NCBI GenBank assembly: GCA_023634235.1
Contig: JAMKCF010000003.1
Coordinates: 23,034,742-23,098,741, forward strand
Length of the DNA stretch: 64,000 nt
Reading direction: 5' to 3'
DNA from: Pisaster brevispinus
Taxonomy: Eukaryota > Echinodermata > Asteroidea > Forcipulatida > Asteriidae
Below are positions 59,447-64,000 of this stretch, in pieces. Under the pieces are notes generated by a model. That model was not told the DNA's origin. It saw only the letters and a program-made list of their open reading frames with translations, and did no database searches. The translations under genes and the position numbers were made by a program. Within the stretch, counting starts at the first letter, position 1; the number at the start of each line of letters is the position of its first letter.

Positions 59447-62400
59447 TCATTCTCTTTTCCAAATGCTGTCGTCAGAATAACTGCAATAAAAAAGAAGAAG
59501 TGGTTAAAGAATCTGTGAACTCACCTGTGACCATGCTTAATGTGAATGAGTAAGAAAAAGGCTCCGAAGAGGATGCATAGGGATCCGGTGACGATGTAGG
59601 CGATGCCAAGAAAGTTGTTCTTGCCTCCGAGCCAGGAGGTGGTCGTCAAGACAATGCTCTTGGTGCCATCAAACATGTGCACTGGGTAGGCTGTTGGTAG
59701 ATGGTTAAGGATCTAGACATTTCGGTTTGTGTAGAGTGCGCGAGAGGTCGTCTTCAGCCGACAACATCTCGGGTGATTTCGGATGGGTCGCTTTCCACGC
59801 ATCCCGGCCCAGCATCAATGTCATTTGGTTTAAAATATTTTTATCAAACCAATACCCTTCAGAGGGTCTACGTGACCCTGCAAAATTTTGAAAAAAATCC
59901 TGGCCTTTGTTGCCAGCAGACTGACAAGGCCATGACCCCCGAGGCCGAGAGATTTATTTAGACCAAAAAAAATGCATTAACTGAACACTCCAGCTGTGTA
60001 TGTAATCACAGAAGGCGAATGAATTAAAAGCCCTGGCCATTCAACCTTTGGTACAGTGTTTCTAGGTGGTGTAGGGGTAGATAAGAAGGGATTCTTTTTA
60101 TATCTTGTTTAACATTCATGAGAAAAGTTATTGGGAAATTTTCATAATCTTCAGTGGTCCACTGGCTTCAGGTTTTTGATGATTGTCAGAATGTGGATTT
60201 GAATCTAGGCCTGGTAAGCAGTTAATGTTGTTTTTTTTTTGCCACACTGAAAATTTGCATACTACTAAGTTTTGACCTATCAAAGTATTTGTGAACATGC
60301 CAATAAAATTTACATGTACACACATGTAAATGCACTAATATTCTTCTAGAAAAAAAAGTAACTTTTTTTAAAATGGTTTTATGAGTAATCTTGTTAACTC
60401 TGAAAGTTTCATAAGGGAATTTTATTGTATCTTTCTTGATAATTTTGCCAATAAATCAGTATACATAAAAAAAAAGAACTATTACCCTACCTTTAACCCA
60501 TTTTTGTGTTTTCTTTACGTAATCAATCACCACACGCTGTTTTGGCGTGTTGTGGCAGAGCGGATAAGAGCACCGGACTCAAGCTCTTATGTTTCTGATC
60601 AGCAGAGTGTGGGTTTGAGTCCCGGTCGTGACACTTGTGTCCTTAAGCAAGACACTTAACCATGATTGCTTCGTCCTTCGGATGGGACGTAAAGCCTTTG
60701 GTCCCGTGTGTTGTGTAATACACGTAAAAGAACCCAGTGCACTTGTCGAAAAGAGAAGGGGTTCGCCCCTGTGTTCCTGGTTTGATTGGCAGCATATTGC
60801 GCCACAGCACCTTGTAAACCATTACATGGTGCTATGTAAAGGAGTAGGTCTCATACTTCAAACGTAGCCCCAAAATACCTTGCAGGAAAATACTGAATGT
60901 TGAAGCGCCTTGAGTGTTACTGAGTGACAGATATGAGCGCTATTTAAGAAGCCATCATTATTATTATTATTATTTGACATCATGACTAACTATAACCACT
61001 TCGCTTTTTCAATTTGCATGAGATATGAGGCAGGCTGCACTGAACACAAAAAGGGACCCTTGCTGTGCACTTATAAACAGATAAATCAACTGCTCTCCGG
61101 AGGAAACATTACAAAAGGATACAATAGTCAACAGAGAGACTGTAGTTCCCCGCCGGTAGTCCCGAATCCAACAAACTATTCTGTGTGTAAATGACACGGC
61201 GATGAAGTTTGCGGAATGTTGGTAGGGCCGCGGTTCGCATCCACACGATGAAGTCTTCATTCTCATAACCGTTGGGCACCTGTTCAATGCTCCTCTGCCA
61301 GTTAGGGGGATTGGTGGTTCCTTCAAACGCTATCAAATCAAAAATTCAGAATGAACTGTTAAGTAACGGGAATGTTGTTGTTACAAGTTCTACTCTTGGC
61401 AACAACTTGCTAGTGTGTTGACCAACCAGTTGGACCCCTACACCCATGCAGGTCATGAAGGGTGGCACAACGGCATCGAAAAAAACTAACTGTGTACATG
61501 TGGTTGACAACAAGCTCCTCCACTTTAATAACTCCTCTCAGGCTTCTAACCAACTGTGATTAACCCTCCTACTCTTGGTAACACTTTCCAGGGAGTTGAC
61601 CAACCATTTGAAACCATTTAACTGTACTGATTTTAATTTGGGTTTGAACAAAAAAAATTGACTGGAGCGGGACTTGAACCAATGATCTCCGGATTAACGT
61701 ACCGGCGCTCTACCAACTGAGCTATCCAGCCCTATGTTGGCAGTCTCCCTGTTTGTCAATATCTTTGTTCGGGGTGCCAGTCAGAAGCCATACAACCGTT
61801 AGCTGCCGTGTAGCCAGGGATTACACCCAAGTTTACGATACAATCAGGGAAGCGGCAGCCGCGGGATCACCTTAAGGGGAGGCGACTTTTTAATAATAAA
61901 TATCAAGTAATAAACAACAAGGGAAACTGACTGGGTAACTGTTCAAAATAATTTGGGTTTGAACAAAGAAAAATTATTTTGTAAGGTGGCACAAGTGTGC
62001 ACAGAACTAACAGCCGTATATGTGTTGAAAGTTGAGATGCATTCCCTACATGATATAATATTGCAGGCTGTTACACCACTGACAGGGACCAACTTCGTAG
62101 AGCTGCAAAGGCAAACTTTATAGCTTAACAATGTCTTGCTTCGTAGAAGCGAACAAGATACCTCGGCTGGTAACCTGTACTTTTGTTGTGCTTAGCTACT
62201 TTTTGTGCTTAGGGAACTCTATGAAATTGGGCCCTGATTCCAAGTGTCTGAAAATGGCAGCTCAAAGAAAAACCAAATCTTACAGCTTGGGTTCTTGAAC
62301 TTGGCTTCCCTGTCACTGTTCCACGCTATGCCTGTCCCATTCAGCTGAACTAGTATGTTCATGCTGCCGTCCTCAAGAAATGTGATGTTAAATGTATCTG

Positions 62401-63820
62401 CGAGGGCATAAAGAAGACAAAATATACAATGAAAATCAAAATAAGTTTGTGCATTTACTGTCTAGTCATTGAGGTTAACACACATCTAAAAACTCCAGCT
62501 CTTGGCAGAGACAAACATTTTACTTTTTCTTTTCTTTTTTGACAAGATGAGTTTTGGCGGCTGTGGATTGATGGTCATGTGACCATGCGCTGATGCATAG
62601 GAGGCCATGTCTGGTACCACTGTCCTGTCAGGCCCATCCGCCCGCAAGCCTGGGCCCACTTTCATAGAGCTGCTGGTGCTAAGCACAACAAAATTATGCT
62701 TACCAGAATAAGTTTACCAGCCAAACTACCATGTCTTATATAACATTTGTGACTGGTATCCTGCTCATTTTTGCTCTGCAGAAAATTGCTAAGCAATAGT
62801 ACCTGCTTAACTCTTCGTGACACCATCAAAAAGAAATCACACCATTTCACCGTGCCTTACTTGTTGAGTAACAGTTTGATTTTAGCGTGTAATACATTTC
62901 TGTGAAGAATCAAATCAAGTCCCTGTAAGTCACCAAAATCATTAGATATAGACCTATTTGACTAAATAAAATCAATTCAAGCAAAATTGTATTTTGAGAT
63001 AAGCCCACATGTCTCTTTCTGCTCAATCAACTATTTCTTTGAATAACACCCCTTGTTCACACAAATTAGCAAGGCTAGGTAATTAGTATACAATTCCTAT
63101 GGGAATTCCTGGAGAACGGGTCATTGTTGGATTGTGTTAGTGAAAAACAAACCCCGGATAGTGATAAGACATTTGGCATACTATTTGGCTAGGTGCAGTT
63201 GTGGAACTTGGAATTTTTTTGATTTTTTGAAGAAAAAAAAGCGGACTAATTACTTTTTAATTAAAAACTGTTACTCAATAAGTGAGCGATGGTGTCATTA
63301 AGTGTTACTTAGCTCTATGAAATTGGGACCAGCTGAAGCTACGTGGAGGCCAGGGACTCTAATGCCCTGGTCTTGGCCTTGGTGCCCGTGCAGAAGTCCC
63401 CAATAGACTTTAAAATTTGTCCCATGGAAATGTCCTTTACAAAATGAAAGTGGCCTTGCCCTCTATAAGATGAAATTCCAGGCCTGTGCTTGTATCCTAT
63501 CTCTTGTGAAATCTGCATTAGCTTGCCATAGAGGGATTTATTGGACATTTGGTCTCTCCAGTTGATATTGTGTTTTATACTAAAGACAGCGACTCACCGT
63601 TGAAAAGGCTGTTAGCGATTGCACCACAAGGAGCAATAGGTTTATTATCAGTTTCATTGTGCGCATCATTGGTGTCTCTTTCCTCATATGGCTCGCAAGA
63701 GGTACTTGGCACGGTCTGGGATGCAGCATCCCCAAGGAGCTGCATATCATCCCTGGAGTTAACGTACCGCCGATGGTTCTGGTAGTAGTTCGTCAACATG
63801 TACAGCATGTACACGTCCCC
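59447..63820 (-). CDS. TMEM30A: TMEM30/CDC50 family, P4-ATPase flippase beta subunit (5' end outside window)
   Basis: Minus-strand exons: 63820-63598, 62397-62284, 61329-61123, 59690-59525, 59480-59447. Junctions keep frame, giving 247 codons before the TGA; the N-terminal third (first membrane helix) lies beyond the edge. Family landmarks: [46 protein letters not shown] and [11 protein letters not shown], then the second membrane helix ([20 protein letters not shown]). The ectodomain carries Asn-x-Ser/Thr sites (NET, NIT, NGT) and conserved cysteines. CDC50 proteins escort P4-ATPases out of the ER and are needed for aminophospholipid flipping. The last exon is only 34 bases; if its donor at 59524 were not used, an in-frame TGA would follow at once. 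A or B paralogue type cannot be settled from the part seen. Confidence 0.92.
60549..60975 (+). repeat. tRNA-derived SINE, family B, near full length
   Basis: A Leu-tRNA-like head with A box TGGCAGAGCGGATAAGAGC and B box GTGGGTTTGAGTCCCGGTCG, then a body (CTTAAGCAAGACACTTAACC; GTAAAAGAACCCAGTGCACT; GCACCTTGTAAACCATTACA) and an (ATT)n tail. Best copy of the family at 1247, 8500 and 32915. Antisense in a TMEM30 intron. Confidence 0.8.
61560..61625. mobile_element. TTAA MITE fragment (CCCTCCTACT family)
   Basis: TTAACCCTCCTACTCTTGGT at 61560 matches the left end at 17333 through GAGTTGACCAACCATTTGAA. It is cut off at about 61625, next to SINE sequence. Confidence 0.65.
61640..61885 (-). repeat. 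tRNA-derived SINE, family A, near-complete
   Basis: Minus strand: leader GTGATCCCGCGGCTGCCGCT, GTGCCA-type segment, A box AGCTCAGTTGGTAGAGC, B box GGTTCAAGTCCCGC, tail to about 61640. A second 3' tail fragment follows at 61886-61980. Confidence 0.7.
62088..62233. mobile_element. MITE, GGGCCCAATTTCATA family
   Basis: Left ACCAACTTCGTAGAGCTGC and right GAACTCTATGAAATTGGGCC, with CTCGGCTGGTAACCTGTAC inside. In a TMEM30 intron. Confidence 0.6.
62652..62822. mobile_element. MITE, GGGCCCAATTTCATA family, inverted
   Basis: GGGCCCACTTTCATAGAGCTG at the left; TTACCAGCCAAACTACCATG and GTGACTGGTATCCTGCTC are the reverse complement of the core in other copies. The right end is diverged. Confidence 0.65.
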
Positions 63821-64000
63821 CTGAAATGACGCAAGTTACCCAAAACTTTAATATAATGCAACCCTGTTGTTCTCGGAGCTGATTGGGCGGACACTGTTGT
63901 CCTACAGGTGGGGAGATGTTTGAATGGAAGGCTATGTGGTGCGCTCGAATCATGACACAGGAAGGTCCACCGGACGCAGTTATAGATGGTCTGCCTATGG

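Overview
This is a eukaryotic nuclear window: genes are split into short exons with GT-AG introns, and most of the DNA is AT-rich and repeat-filled. A CatSper sperm channel gene, a flagellar CFAP97D gene, and the style of the dispersed repeats (short elements beginning GGGCCCAATTTCATAGAGCTG, tRNA-derived SINEs) suggest a marine invertebrate deuterostome, most probably an echinoderm. That placement is inference and not shown by any single sequence.

Layout. (1) 1-463: an open frame rich in Arg/Lys/Glu that runs in from the left edge; it may be the 3' end of a gene. (2) 5948-27403, plus strand: VPS18, complete, 24 coding exons, 981 codons, ending in a RING-H2. (3) 30222-33683, minus strand: a complete four-exon CFAP97D-family gene (hemingway/CFAP97 domain, 188 aa, closest to the D2 type). 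(4) 33684-35003: a short intergenic region with a CpG-dense core between two divergent genes. (5) 35004-46682, plus strand: CATSPER4, complete, 16 exons, 549 aa, with S1-S6, an arginine-rich S4 and a TxDxW pore. Two tRNA-Glu(UUC) genes and one tRNA-Glu pseudogene sit in its introns. (6) 46683-59446: a gene-poor stretch with a 45-bp satellite of about 31 units. (7) 59447-63820, minus strand: the C-terminal 247 codons of a TMEM30/CDC50 P4-ATPase subunit, whose 5' end lies beyond the right edge.

The coding genes do not form one pathway. VPS18 acts in HOPS/CORVET endolysosomal tethering and TMEM30 in phospholipid flipping. CFAP97D and CATSPER4 are both sperm-flagellum genes and lie head to head about 1.3 kb apart, so a shared promoter is possible.

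The rest is mobile and repetitive DNA. It includes at least two and probably three piggyBac-type (TTAA-flanked) non-autonomous families, several other inverted-repeat MITE families, two tRNA-derived SINE families, LINE 3' fragments, a 104-bp satellite with an alternating dimer structure, a 23-bp minisatellite filling a VPS18 intron, and a 211-bp tandem duplication that includes the CATSPER4 stop codon. The most unusual signal is that the 45-bp satellite unit matches the end sequence of a TTAA-flanked element 36 kb away, which suggests that the satellite grew out of a transposon end. I found no clearly new multi-gene system.
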